A DNA stretch of 64,000 nt from JAVBJN01 sp031546985. Its GTDB lineage: Bacteria > Bacteroidota > Bacteroidia > Chitinophagales > Chitinophagaceae. Below the pieces are notes generated by a model. It searched no databases and was not told where the DNA came from. It worked only from the letters and a program-made list of their open reading frames with translations. The stretch spans positions 1 to 64,000 of the forward strand of contig JAVBJN010000056.1 in NCBI GenBank assembly GCA_031546985.1. Reading direction: 5' to 3'. A program made the position numbers and the translations under genes. Position 1 is the stretch's first letter; every line of letters begins with the position of its first letter. Of this stretch, positions 26,532 through 35,975 are shown piece by piece.

Positions 26532-27527
26532 ATGGATATATCATCTCTCGAAACCCTTGCCCGCCAAGGGCTGATACGCGAAGAGGTTGTGCCCGTAGCC
26601 AAAGCGCAACAAGAAAAAGCATTGTTCTCCCTGCATTGGGAAATCTCCGTATTACTCTACCTGGGCGTTTTGCTCCTGAGCGGCGGGTTAGGCATTCTCA
26701 TTTACAAGAATATCGACACCATCGGGCACCAGGCCATTCTGGCCCTGATCGCGGCTATCAGTGGCGGATGCTTCTACTACTGTTTCAAAAAAGTAGCGCC
26801 ATTCAGCACTTCAAAAGTAGAGTCGCCCAACGCCCTGTTCGATTATGTGCTGCTGCTGGGTAGTTTAACCCTGCTCAGTTTTGTCGCTTATCTGCAGTTT
26901 CAGTACCAGGTGTTTGGTACCCGGTATGGGCTCGCTACGTTTATCCCCATGGTGCTCATGTTCATTACCGCTTACCGTTTTGATCACCTCGGTCTTTTAA
27001 GCATCGCCATCACCAACCTGGCGGCCTGGGTAGGCATTGCGGTAACGCCAGCAGCCTTGCTTACCGATAATGACTTTAATGATGCCACACTCATTTATTC
27101 CGGCCTTGCATTGGGCATAGTGTTGATTGCCGCTGGCGTATTATCGGGCATCAGGCATATAAAACCACATTTCTCTTTTACCTACAGGAATTTTGGCGTG
27201 CATGTATTGTTTGTAGCCTGCCTGGCCGGTATGTTTCATTTTGATGCCACTTATGCCCTTTGGTTTTTATTCCTGGCAGGTATCGCCGCTTTCGTGTTCC
27301 GCATGGCCATGAAAGAGCACTCCTTTTACTTTATACTCATTACCGTGCTGTATGGCTATGTAGGGTTGAGTTACACGTTTATCCGCTTCCTGTTCGAAAG
27401 TGGCGGCAGTGGCAACGAAGAAGGCAAAATTTATCTCGCCATCTTCTATTTTATCGCTTCCGCGGTAGGACTCATTTTTACGCTCATCCATTTTAACCGA
27501 AAACTGAAAGAAAATGCTGGCTTATAA
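26532..27527 (+). CDS. DUF2157-type polytopic membrane protein
   Basis: 331 residues from the ATG at 26532 (MDISSLETLARQGLIREEVV). A short soluble N-terminal segment ending WEISVLLYLGVLLLSGGLGILIYKNI is the DUF2157 opening. About nine hydrophobic segments follow. Nothing catalytic is seen and the family's role is unknown. It overlaps the next gene by 14 bases, and both have the same layout (a short cytosolic N-terminus ending in a helix, then a multi-pass domain), so they probably form one complex. Upstream start at 26463 lies inside the sprA terminator and is rejected. Confidence 0.75.
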   Translation: MDISSLETLARQGLIREEVVPVAKAQQEKALFSLHWEISVLLYLGVLLLSGGLGILIYKNIDTIGHQAILALIAAISGGCFYYCFKKVAPFSTSKVESPNALFDYVLLLGSLTLLSFVAYLQFQYQVFGTRYGLATFIPMVLMFITAYRFDHLGLLSIAITNLAAWVGIAVTPAALLTDNDFNDATLIYSGLALGIVLIAAGVLSGIRHIKPHFSFTYRNFGVHVLFVACLAGMFHFDATYALWFLFLAGIAAFVFRMAMKEHSFYFILITVLYGYVGLSYTFIRFLFESGGSGNEEGKIYLAIFYFIASAVGLIFTLIHFNRKLKENAGL

Positions 27528-28677
27528 TACCACCGCTTTAGAACACGACCGCCTGCGCGAAGCGGGCGAAGATGTTTTTCGGAAAGGATTTATCGAAGAA
27601 GAACAGCTTAAGGCTGTGCGCATGGCTTATGCGCCTACATTATACACGCCCAACCTGTTTGTCCGCATCGGGTTGTTCCTGCTTACCGGGGTTATCCTGC
27701 TGGCCTTTCTGGGGTTAATGCTGCTCATGAGCGATGGGCACGGTTGGGAGGGCATGCTGGTGGTAGGCGGACTCATTACTTACGGCATGCTGGAGTTTTT
27801 TGTGCGCAGCGGGCATTACCGGTCCGGGGTAGACGATGCGTTGCTTTGGGGTTCGTTAATGATGGTGATCAGCGGATTGCTGGCCGCTTTTTCCAAAAGC
27901 ATGGATGTGACCACGGGGTTTGCATTCTGGTTCTGCCTGCCCTTCCTGGCCTGGGGTGTGCTTCGTTTTAAAGATACTGCCTGTACAGCCTTACTACTCG
28001 TAGATATTGCCGCTATCATTGTTTGGCACAGTTTTGAACTAGGCACTGTGGGTATGTTAGCCGCGCCATTACTGGTATTGGTACTATCCGCAATGGGACT
28101 TTGGTGGGTATGCCGCAGAGAAGAAACCTGGACCTGGTCGGTGTACAATAATTGCTGGACAACCGCCAAAGGCACTTTGTTGCTCTTATGTTATGGCGCA
28201 GGCAATGTGTACCTCATCAATGAAATATCTGCTGTATATGGAGATCTTGCTGTGCAGGGCAGCACCGTGCTGGGCTGGTTTTTCTGGATCTGGACGGTAT
28301 TGGTACCTTTTGCCTACATCTGGTATGGCATCCGCAAAAAAGACAGGCTGGTACTGGGTGCGGGATTGGTGCTTATTGCCGCCGCCGTATTTACCGTACG
28401 GTATTACCATTCCATTATGCCGCTCGAAACGGTGATGGTACTGGGCGGGGCATTGCTGGTGTCGGTTTCTGCCTGGCTTATCCGTTACCTCAAAACACCC
28501 AAACATGGCTTTACCTACGATGCCCAGCCCGATGATACGCCCGATTGGGCCAAACGCCAGATCGAAGCGCTCCTGATTGCCCAAACCATGGCCCATACTG
28601 CTGCCGCAGCGCCCGAAAAGGGATTTGAGTTTGGCGGCGGCGAAAGTGGTGGTGGCGGAGCCTCTGGCGGGTACTAA
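27514..28677 (+). CDS. Polytopic membrane protein, partner of the preceding DUF2157 protein
   Basis: 387 residues, about ten hydrophobic segments, starting with a soluble stretch EHDRLREAGEDVFRKGFIEEEQLKAVR that mirrors the N-terminus of the upstream protein. The cytosolic tail ends in a Gly/Ser-rich sequence, FGGGESGGGGASGGY, of the kind seen at the ends of TPM-domain and similar membrane proteins. No enzyme motif is visible. Translation is coupled to the upstream gene by a 14-base overlap in another frame. The function is unknown. Confidence 0.7.
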   Translation: MLAYNTTALEHDRLREAGEDVFRKGFIEEEQLKAVRMAYAPTLYTPNLFVRIGLFLLTGVILLAFLGLMLLMSDGHGWEGMLVVGGLITYGMLEFFVRSGHYRSGVDDALLWGSLMMVISGLLAAFSKSMDVTTGFAFWFCLPFLAWGVLRFKDTACTALLLVDIAAIIVWHSFELGTVGMLAAPLLVLVLSAMGLWWVCRREETWTWSVYNNCWTTAKGTLLLLCYGAGNVYLINEISAVYGDLAVQGSTVLGWFFWIWTVLVPFAYIWYGIRKKDRLVLGAGLVLIAAAVFTVRYYHSIMPLETVMVLGGALLVSVSAWLIRYLKTPKHGFTYDAQPDDTPDWAKRQIEALLIAQTMAHTAAAAPEKGFEFGGGESGGGGASGGY

Positions 28678-28816
28678 TGGTTTTGTTAAAGCTGTAATAT
28701 GATTTACCCGCTGCCGCAAATAATGGCAGGGAATGTTTAAATTGCAGGTAGGCTCCGGGCATACGCTTGCCTGGTGCTAACGATTTGGTTTTTAATGCTG
28801 AAGGAATAACAATAGA

Positions 28817-31800
28817 ATGGACAATTACAGCCTGCTCATACAACAACTGGATGCTTTTATCCGCAAGTACTACACCAACCGTCTCTTAAAGGGACTTATG
28901 GTGTTTATGGCCTGCCTGTTGCTGTACGTATTGCTGGCCGTAGTGGGCGAGTATTTTCTTTATTTCCCCTCGTGGTTGCGGTATGCTTTACTGGTAGTAC
29001 TGCTGGTGCCGGGTACTGTAGCACTGGTGTTCTGGATCATTGTGCCATTGCTGCAAATGCAGCGTTTGGGCAAAGTTATCAGTCACGACCAGGCCGCGGG
29101 TATTATCGGCACCCATTTCCCGGAAGTAAAAGATAAACTGCTGAACATTCTGCAACTCAAAAGGCAGAGTGTGGATGCGCCCAGCCGTGCACTTATCGAA
29201 GCCAGCATTGCGCAAAAATCGGCAGAGCTGGCGCCGGTTCCGTTTGTGTCGGCCATTAACCTTACCTCTAATAAAAGATACCTCAAATACTTGCTGCCAC
29301 CGGCTTTGGCTTTGCTGGCTGTGGTAATAGGCGCGCCCAATATTTTCAGAGAGTCGTCCGAGAGGTTGCTACAGCCGTCCCGCACTTTTGAGAAAAAAGT
29401 ACCTTTTGATTGGGTGGTGCGCAACAAAGATTTTACCATTCCGCAATACAGCGACTGGCAGCTCGAAGTAGAAATGAAAGGCAACCTGCTGCCCGACCAG
29501 GTTTGGATTCAGCAAAACGGTCAGCAGATTCTCATGGAGCGTAAAGAGGGCAACCTTTTTACCTACAATTTTACCAAAGTAGGCACGGCTTTCAGTTTTC
29601 AGCTGCAGGCCAATGGCTACACGTCAAAACCTTATGCTGTTAAAGTAGTGCCCAAACCTGTCATGAGCGCCTTTAAAGTACAGCTCGATTACCCCGATTA
29701 TACCGGCCGTAAAGATGAAGTGCTCGATAACCTGGGTGATATGATTGTGCCCGCTGGCACCCGCATTGGTTGGGCGTTTCAGGCGCAACATACCGATGCG
29801 GTGCAGTTTGTGTATCCGCATAGCGCTACCACCCTCCGCCAGTTAAACGGCTTGTATGTGCACCAGTTGCAGGCCATGAACGATACTACGTACAGCATTG
29901 TAATAAGCAACCAATACATTCGCCAGCCCGATAGTCTGCATTATCGCATTGGGGTTATACCCGACCAGTTTCCTTCGGTATCGTTGCAGCAATACAACGA
30001 TAGTACTACGGGTAGCATGGTGGTGCTGTATGGCGAGGCCAACGATGATTATGGCATCCGCAACATCAATTTTGTGTACAACATTAAACGCAATGGCGAT
30101 AAACAGGTAAAAAGCCATAGTGTACCCATTCCTGCAGCCAAGGGTTTGTTTGCTTCTTTTAACCATATTCTCGATGTGGAGCAAATGCAGCTGCAACCAG
30201 GCGATGATCTTTCTTATTATGTAGAGGTTTGGGATAATGATGGGGTGCACGGCAGCAAATCGGCCAAAAGCACGGTAATGCAATACCATATGCCTTCTGC
30301 TGTGCAAATGGATTCGCTGATGCTGGCCAATGCCGATAAGATGGAAAAAGGCTTGAAGAGCAGCAGCAACAAAGCAAAGGAATTGCAGAAAAGTATGAAA
30401 GCGTTGCAGGAAAAAATGTTGCAGAAATCGGCCCTCGATTGGGAAGATAAAAAAGCATTGGAGCAACTGGCAGAGAAACAGCAGCAAATGCAGCAGCAGC
30501 TCGAAAACGTAAAGGAAAAACTAGACCAGTTTAACAAACAATCCGAATTTAAAGAGTTGAGCGAAGACCTGCGCGATAAGCAGCAAACCATGGAAAAACT
30601 CATGGAAAACCTGCTCAATAATGACCTCAAAGACCAGATGAAACGCTTGCAGGAGCTTATGGAGCGACTGAATAAAGAAGATGCCTTCCGCGAGCTCAAC
30701 TCTGCCCAGCAGAAAAACGATTTGATGCAAAAGGATATGGAGCGCATCAAAGAGCTGATGAACAAGCTGGAAATGCAGATGCGTATGGAAGACCTGGCCA
30801 ATAAGGCCGACTCGCTGGCGCAAAAACAAGGCGCGTTAAAAGAGCAGACCCAGCAGCAAAACAGCGATCTGGCTAAAAAAATGGAGCAGCAGCAACAGTT
30901 GCAGCAACAACTGAACCAGGTGCAGAAAGAAATGAAAGAAATGGATAAGCTGAACGACCAGCTGGAAGAGAAGCAGGAGATGGACCAGCCCAAAGAACAG
31001 GGCCAGCAGGCAGGCGAGCAAATGCAGCAAAGCCAGCAGCAAATGCAGCAGCAGAACCGTTCCAAAGCATCGCAGGCACAGCAGAAAGCACAGCAAAACC
31101 TGCAACAGATGGCCAATATGATGCGGCAGGGTGCTGGTGGCATGGAAATGAAACAGATTGAAATCGACATAAAAGCTACACGCCAGTTGCTGCAAAACCT
31201 TATACGCATGTCATTTGAGCAGGAAGAGGTGATGAACAGCCTGCGCACCACACCGCCCACGGCTCCGGCGTATGTAGAGATTGGCAAACGCCAGCAGAAA
31301 TTATCCAATACCTCCGAAATGATTGCCGATAGCCTGTTTGCCCTCAGTAAAAGGGTATTCCAGCTTAGTGCTACCGTTAATAAAGAAACAGGAGAGATTA
31401 AGCAGCAAATGCAAAACACCATACAGGGGCTGGAGAACCGCAATACAGGCCGGGCGCTTACCAGCCAGCAATATATTATGACCGGTGCCAACAACCTGGC
31501 GCTGATGTTGAATGAATTGCTGCAAAACCTCATGAGTATGCAAAGCCAGGCTATGAAACAGCAGAGCTCCGGCAGTTGCAGTAAACCAGGTGGCAACAAA
31601 CCCAAACCTGGCAACGGCAAGCAGCTGGGCGATATTATGACCAAGCAGCAGCAACTGGGCCAGGGCATGCAGCAAATGATGAACCGGGGGCAGCAAGGCA
31701 ACAAACCAGGCCAGCAGCAGAGTCAGCAACAAGGCCAGGGCCAGCAGGGCGGGCAAAGCGGTGAGTATGGCAGCTCCGAAGAGCTGGCCCGTATGGCAGC

Positions 31801-32200
31801 GCAACAGGCGGCTATCCGCAAACAGTTGCAGCAGCTAAACCAGAACCTGATTAAAAACGGAAAAGGCAATAGCGCCATATTGAACCAACTGGCACAGGAT
31901 ATGGACCGCAACGAAACCGACCTGGTAAACCGCAGGCTGAGCGAGCAAATGATGCGCCGCCAGCAAGATATCCTTACCCGTTTGTTACAAGCCCAGGATG
32001 CGATGCGCCAGCAGGAAGAAGACAACAAGCGCCAGTCCAATGCCGGTAAAGAATTGCCCAAATCTATTCCGCCGGCCTTGCAGGATTTCCTTAAAAACAG
32101 GCAGTCGGCCATAGATGTATACCGCACAGCTCCTGCCACGCTTAAACCTTATTACAAAGAGAAGGTAGACCAGTATTACAATCTGCTGCAAGGCAAGTAA
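28817..32200 (+). CDS. DUF4175 family protein, giant membrane-anchored coiled coil
   Basis: 1127 residues. The N-terminus carries two hydrophobic segments (GLMVFMACLLLYVLLAVVG and ALLVVLLVPGTVALVFWIIV) and a third near residue 160. A beta-rich domain follows (residues about 190-480, with YPDYTGRKDEVLDNLGDM). Residues about 490-790 are a very long Gln/Lys/Glu/Met-rich coiled coil, then a helical part, then a Gly/Gln/Pro-rich linker (about 915-985) and a last helix. This order is that of the Bacteroidota DUF4175 family, whose function is not established. Low-complexity CAG-rich codons produce very long false antisense frames. Ends before a terminator. Confidence 0.82.
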   Translation: MDNYSLLIQQLDAFIRKYYTNRLLKGLMVFMACLLLYVLLAVVGEYFLYFPSWLRYALLVVLLVPGTVALVFWIIVPLLQMQRLGKVISHDQAAGIIGTHFPEVKDKLLNILQLKRQSVDAPSRALIEASIAQKSAELAPVPFVSAINLTSNKRYLKYLLPPALALLAVVIGAPNIFRESSERLLQPSRTFEKKVPFDWVVRNKDFTIPQYSDWQLEVEMKGNLLPDQVWIQQNGQQILMERKEGNLFTYNFTKVGTAFSFQLQANGYTSKPYAVKVVPKPVMSAFKVQLDYPDYTGRKDEVLDNLGDMIVPAGTRIGWAFQAQHTDAVQFVYPHSATTLRQLNGLYVHQLQAMNDTTYSIVISNQYIRQPDSLHYRIGVIPDQFPSVSLQQYNDSTTGSMVVLYGEANDDYGIRNINFVYNIKRNGDKQVKSHSVPIPAAKGLFASFNHILDVEQMQLQPGDDLSYYVEVWDNDGVHGSKSAKSTVMQYHMPSAVQMDSLMLANADKMEKGLKSSSNKAKELQKSMKALQEKMLQKSALDWEDKKALEQLAEKQQQMQQQLENVKEKLDQFNKQSEFKELSEDLRDKQQTMEKLMENLLNNDLKDQMKRLQELMERLNKEDAFRELNSAQQKNDLMQKDMERIKELMNKLEMQMRMEDLANKADSLAQKQGALKEQTQQQNSDLAKKMEQQQQLQQQLNQVQKEMKEMDKLNDQLEEKQEMDQPKEQGQQAGEQMQQSQQQMQQQNRSKASQAQQKAQQNLQQMANMMRQGAGGMEMKQIEIDIKATRQLLQNLIRMSFEQEEVMNSLRTTPPTAPAYVEIGKRQQKLSNTSEMIADSLFALSKRVFQLSATVNKETGEIKQQMQNTIQGLENRNTGRALTSQQYIMTGANNLALMLNELLQNLMSMQSQAMKQQSSGSCSKPGGNKPKPGNGKQLGDIMTKQQQLGQGMQQMMNRGQQGNKPGQQQSQQQGQGQQGGQSGEYGSSEELARMAAQQAAIRKQLQQLNQNLIKNGKGNSAILNQLAQDMDRNETDLVNRRLSEQMMRRQQDILTRLLQAQDAMRQQEEDNKRQSNAGKELPKSIPPALQDFLKNRQSAIDVYRTAPATLKPYYKEKVDQYYNLLQGK

Positions 32201-32304
32201 ATACAGATGGCTGACCGCTGATCCGGAGACGAAACTGTCATACTTCGAGGCCGTATGACTGAGCTTCAGGCCAAGCTATAAGATAAAGATCCTCCAACAT
32301 AAAC

Positions 32305-32338
32305 AAAGCCCATTCACGATAAGTGAATGGGCTTTTGT
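32305..32338. terminator. Terminator between convergent genes
   Basis: Perfect 13-bp stem AAAGCCCATTCAC (32305-32317) with 32323-32335, followed by TTTG. The 174-base gap also holds a stretch (32237-32275) resembling the TTCGA/GAGCTTCAG intergenic repeats. Confidence 0.82.
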
Positions 32339-32374
32339 AATATACTTTGCATTGCCAGCAAAGGAAGGCCTCAA

Positions 32375-33160
32375 CTATTGCGCTGCAAACCTTGCCAGCG
32401 GTGCCATACGGGCTTTGTTCAGCGATAAGGTATCCTTCTTCGCGTTTATGCTATAGTTGTCGGCTGTTTCAAAAACTTTATGCAGTTGGGTTTCGGTACT
32501 CATATCCGGGCAGGCCATCATGGTAGAGATCATGCCCGAAAAAGCGATGCGGCTGCCTGGTCTCAGAATAAAACTGCCCGAATAGCCATTGCATCCGCCA
32601 TTGCCCGACACCTGGAGTTTGTCCATCGCAAAGGTCATATCCGGCTCTTTTTGGGTGGTAGCATCTGGTTTTACAGGCTTGCCGTTTATTTCAATCAGTT
32701 TCCATCTTTTATTGGTGAGCTCATCGGCCATCATTTTTTGCAATACATATTGGCTGGCCAGGTTGCCGGTAATGGGCTTGCCCGACAGGTCCAGTTTGGT
32801 AAGGGTGTTTTCGCCCACTTTGTATTGGTCTGCCGGTTGGTTGCTGCCTTCTTCTTTTAAAGTAATAGTCGATCCCTGCGCGTTCCACTGGTAAGTACCC
32901 CGCGAAGCCATAATTTCAGTGGACTTGCCTTCATACCGGGTTCTCATTTCGTAGGTTTCATCTTTATTTAATGCAATAGAAGTGAGCATGCCACTGCAAT
33001 CGGCGCAGGGAAGGGTACCGGTGTAAACGCCATAGTAATCCAGCGCGTTTTTACTGTTATGGGCCGAATCCGGGGTACTACTGCTTTTTTTGCTGCTATG
33101 GCAGGCATTTAAGCTTAGCGCCAGGCCTATGAGTCCGGTAATGAGGTATGTTCTTGCCAT
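32375..33160 (-). CDS. Lipoprotein with NlpE-like and META domains
   Basis: 261 residues. The signal peptide ends in lipobox LNAC. Residues about 38-115 match the NlpE N-terminal barrel (YYGVYTGTLPCADCSGMLTSIALNKDETYEMRT, with its CxxC pair). Residues about 150-255 are a META/HslJ domain (KRWKLIEINGKPVKP, VSGNGGCNGYSGSF, ISTMMACPDM). NlpE proteins sense copper and envelope stress in Enterobacteria; META domains are linked to heat-shock protein HslJ. The fused protein is probably an envelope stress or copper-related lipoprotein, but the role is inferred. Two further META-type proteins lie at the right end of the window. Confidence 0.85.
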   Translation of the reverse strand: MARTYLITGLIGLALSLNACHSSKKSSSTPDSAHNSKNALDYYGVYTGTLPCADCSGMLTSIALNKDETYEMRTRYEGKSTEIMASRGTYQWNAQGSTITLKEEGSNQPADQYKVGENTLTKLDLSGKPITGNLASQYVLQKMMADELTNKRWKLIEINGKPVKPDATTQKEPDMTFAMDKLQVSGNGGCNGYSGSFILRPGSRIAFSGMISTMMACPDMSTETQLHKVFETADNYSINAKKDTLSLNKARMAPLARFAAQ

Positions 33161-33387
33161 AAGATGAAGGTTTTGACAATGGTTTATGTATAAAAATTAC
33201 GAAATATTTGCCAATTACTGGTTTCCGCTGCCGGACAGGTTTTATAGGCTAAAACAATCCCGGCCGGGTATTTGTTCTTTAGCCTTCGGAATACAGCAAA
33301 ATAACGGTGTAAAACTACTGTTTTAACGCTGAAAGGTACGTCAGCTGTGGGTTTTAAAAAGCTCACATTATACCTAAATCTATTTTA

Positions 33388-33395
33388 TAAATTTG
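33388..33395 (+). promoter_or_regulatory. -7 promoter element for the pigment cluster, block 1
   Basis: TAAATTTG, exact TAnnTTTG match, 25 bases before the ammonia-lyase ATG. A TTA at 33368 stands about 17 bases upstream in place of the -33 TTG. Confidence 0.6.
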
Positions 33396-33420
33396 CACCT
33401 TCAAAACCGAAAAAGCAGTA

Positions 33421-34962
33421 ATGGTAAAAATAGGCGGAAAGATGAGTGGCCTGTCCGACATCAGGCAGATTGTATTTGAGGAACAGCAGGTAGACCTCAC
33501 GATGGACGCGTTGAAAGCCGTGGAGTCCTGCTACAAGTTTTTAAAGGATTTTTCGAAGAATAAGCTCATTTACGGTATCAACACCGGATTTGGGCCAATG
33601 GCGCAATATAAGATCGATGATGCCGACCGCAAGCAGTTGCAGTTTAACCTCATCCGCAGCCATGCCTCAGGCACCGGCCGCCTGCTGGAGCCTATGCATA
33701 CCAAAGCCATGATGGTGGCCCGGCTCAATACCCTTATGCGTGCCCACAGCGGCATTCACCAGGAGGTAGTGGTGCTGCTTAAAGATCTGATTAACAAAGA
33801 TGTATACCCCTGCATATTCCAGCATGGTGGTGTAGGTGCCAGTGGCGATCTCGTGCAGCTGGCCCATCTGGCCCTGGTATTGATAGGCGAGGGAGAAGTA
33901 GTGTACGAAGGCAAACGCCAGTCTACCGCCAAAGTGTTCAAAAAACTGGACATCAAACCGCTGGAAATGCACATCCGCGAAGGATTGGCCATTTTGAACG
34001 GTACCTCGGCCATGACGGGCGTAGGCTTGGTAAACCTGCTGCAGGCTTACCAGTTGCTAAGCTGGGAGATTATCATGAGCGCTATGATCAACGAACTGGT
34101 AGAGGCCTACGACGATTCTTTTTCCAAAGAACTGAACCAGGTAAAACTCCACGACGGGCAAAACCAGGTAGCGGCTGCCATGCGCAAGGTGATGAAGGGC
34201 AGCAAACTCATGAAAAAACGCCATGAGCACCTGTACGAAAAAGAAGTAACCGAAAGGGTGCTGGAAGATAAAGTGCAGGAGTACTACTCGCTCCGCTGCA
34301 CTCCGCAGATTATGGGTCCCGTGCTCGATACCCTGCGCTTTGCAGAGAAAGTGCTGGTAGAGGAATTTAACTCCGTAAACGACAACCCGATCATTGATCC
34401 GGAAGCCAACAATATTTTCCACGGTGGCAATTTCCACGGCGATTATGTATCGCTGGAAATGGATAAAGTAAAGATCGCCATCACCAAACTGAGCATGCTG
34501 GCCGAGCGCCAGCTCAATTACCTGCTTAACCATAACCTGAACCGTATGCTGCCCCCGTTTGTAAACCTGGGCGTATTGGGTCTTAATTTTGGTATGCAGG
34601 GTGTGCAATACACCGCTACCAGCACCGTGGCCGAAAACCAGATGCTGAGCAACCCGATGTATGTACACAGCATACCCAACAACAACGACAACCAGGATAT
34701 TGTGAGCATGGGTTGCAACAGCGCACTTATTTGCCATAAGGTGATTGAAAACACCTTTGAGGTAATGGCGGTGCACCTTATGACCATTGTACAGGCAATT
34801 GATTACCGCGAAGTATCGGGTAAGTTATCGCCAATGGCCAAAGAAGTGTACGATAAAGTAAGGGCAGTGTTCCCTAAGTTCATTACCGATGAGCCCCGTT
34901 ATGTAGACCTGCAAAACGTGAAGGAACTGATTATCGCCAACCGCTATAATTTTTTTGAATAA
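33421..34962 (+). CDS. Aromatic amino acid ammonia-lyase (probable tyrosine ammonia-lyase)
   Basis: 513 residues, HAL/PAL/TAL family. The MIO cofactor triad Ala-Ser-Gly is at 140-142 (GGVGASGDLVQ); the catalytic Tyr is in YGINTGFGP (51-59). Conserved Gln/Asn/Tyr segments EYYSLRCTPQIMGP and NDNPIIDPE are intact. Selectivity positions 80-81 are Ser-His, which in housekeeping HutH favours histidine, but as I recall the tyrosine-active Flavobacterium johnsoniae enzyme has the same pair and the same flanking words (NLIRSH, NIHGGNFHGDY-like). The cluster of polyene genes downstream supports tyrosine to p-coumarate, the starter of flexirubin-type pigments. No hut genes are near. Confidence 0.88.
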   Translation: MVKIGGKMSGLSDIRQIVFEEQQVDLTMDALKAVESCYKFLKDFSKNKLIYGINTGFGPMAQYKIDDADRKQLQFNLIRSHASGTGRLLEPMHTKAMMVARLNTLMRAHSGIHQEVVVLLKDLINKDVYPCIFQHGGVGASGDLVQLAHLALVLIGEGEVVYEGKRQSTAKVFKKLDIKPLEMHIREGLAILNGTSAMTGVGLVNLLQAYQLLSWEIIMSAMINELVEAYDDSFSKELNQVKLHDGQNQVAAAMRKVMKGSKLMKKRHEHLYEKEVTERVLEDKVQEYYSLRCTPQIMGPVLDTLRFAEKVLVEEFNSVNDNPIIDPEANNIFHGGNFHGDYVSLEMDKVKIAITKLSMLAERQLNYLLNHNLNRMLPPFVNLGVLGLNFGMQGVQYTATSTVAENQMLSNPMYVHSIPNNNDNQDIVSMGCNSALICHKVIENTFEVMAVHLMTIVQAIDYREVSGKLSPMAKEVYDKVRAVFPKFITDEPRYVDLQNVKELIIANRYNFFE

Positions 34963-35020
34963 GCAACCGTAGGTATTGTGGTGAACCGGATTTAAATAAT
35001 TTGCAATAGAAAAGTAAGGT

Positions 35021-35758
35021 ATGAGTAAACAGAAATATGCATTAGTAACCGGAGGGTCGAGAGGAATAGGAAGGGCGGTTTGTATTAAACTGGCTGCAAT
35101 GGGTTACCATGTACTCATCAATTATAAAGGAAACGAAGCCGAAGCACTCAATACCAAAGCAATGGTAGAGGAGCAGGGCGTGCAGGCAGAGATTATACAG
35201 TTCGATGTGGCCGACCAGGCCGGGCTCGAAGGCAAACTGGACCAGTGGATGGAAACCCATCCCGATTCGGTAATTGAAGTGCTGGTAAACAATGCCGGTG
35301 TGCGTAAGGATACCCTCATGTCTTTCATGAGCGACGACCAATGGAACAGTGTAATGGATACCAGCCTCAACGGTATGTTTTTCGTAACCCGCAAGGTGCT
35401 GAACCCGATGCTCATGAACCGTTATGGCCGCATCATTAACCTGGTGTCGCTTTCCGGTATTAAAGGTATGCCGGGCCAAACCAATTACAGCGCTGCCAAA
35501 GCAGGTATGATTGGCGCTACCAAAGCCCTGGCGCAGGAAGTGGCCAAACGTAATGTTACGGTAAACGCCGTAGCTCCCGGTTTCATTAAAACCGATATGA
35601 CCTCTGACCTCGACGAAAAGGAACTGGCTGCCATAGTGCCGGTAAAACGGTTTGGCAATCCCGAAGAAGTAGCCGCTCTGGTCGGTTTCCTGGCTTCGAA
35701 AGATGCCGCGTATATCACCGGTCAGGTAGTTTCTATTAACGGAGGGTTGTATACGTAG
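35021..35758 (+). CDS. 3-oxoacyl-ACP reductase (FabG-like ketoreductase)
   Basis: 245 residues, classical SDR. NADP-binding motif VTGGSRGIGRAV at residues 9-20, NNAGV at about residue 91, and the catalytic YSAAKAG with its Ser in SLSGIKG. C-terminal VVSINGGLYT is typical FabG. It would reduce the beta-keto group in each cycle of polyene extension (ApeQ role in Escherichia coli). It lies 58 bases after the ammonia-lyase gene. A housekeeping role cannot be excluded, since FabG proteins are alike, but the neighbours argue for a dedicated enzyme. Confidence 0.88.
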   Translation: MSKQKYALVTGGSRGIGRAVCIKLAAMGYHVLINYKGNEAEALNTKAMVEEQGVQAEIIQFDVADQAGLEGKLDQWMETHPDSVIEVLVNNAGVRKDTLMSFMSDDQWNSVMDTSLNGMFFVTRKVLNPMLMNRYGRIINLVSLSGIKGMPGQTNYSAAKAGMIGATKALAQEVAKRNVTVNAVAPGFIKTDMTSDLDEKELAAIVPVKRFGNPEEVAALVGFLASKDAAYITGQVVSINGGLYT

Positions 35759-35761
35759 CGG

Positions 35762-35960
35762 CCTTCGATAACTTCGACAGCGCCTGTCCCGCCTATGCGG
35801 GGTTTAGTTACCGAAGTTCAGACCTGACAGGAGCTACGCACCTGGCAGATCCATTTTTTTTAATTCAATAGTGAATCGATTTGCCAGGTCTTTGGCCATG
35901 AAAATCTTCAAACTGATCTGAACATTTCAATGGTCAGATCTCCCCATATCAGCGTTGTCT
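35762..35960. repeat. Nested palindromes in the intergenic space of block 1
   Basis: Three hairpins lie in order. CTTCGATAACT (35763-35773) pairs with AGTTACCGAAG about 40 bases on, enclosing CCTGTCCCGC-N4-GCGGG. ACCTGGCAGATC (35839 on) pairs imperfectly with GATTTGCCAGGT (35878 on). GATCTGA (35914 on) pairs with TCAGATC (35934 on). The first matches the dispersed CCTGTC repeat family. They interrupt an otherwise continuous operon. Confidence 0.6.
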
Positions 35961-35975
35961 TAAAACAACACCAAC

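Noticed and set aside
30217..31704. 495-residue minus-strand frame inside the DUF4175 gene
   Set aside because: It is the antisense of Gln/Lys/Glu-rich codons and gives a Cys/Ser/Phe-rich translation with no domain. The sense frame has a known family match.
33421..34962. Annotation as histidine ammonia-lyase for histidine degradation
   Set aside because: No hutU, hutI or hutG genes are near, the neighbours are polyene genes and the protein resembles the tyrosine-active Flavobacterium enzyme as I recall it.
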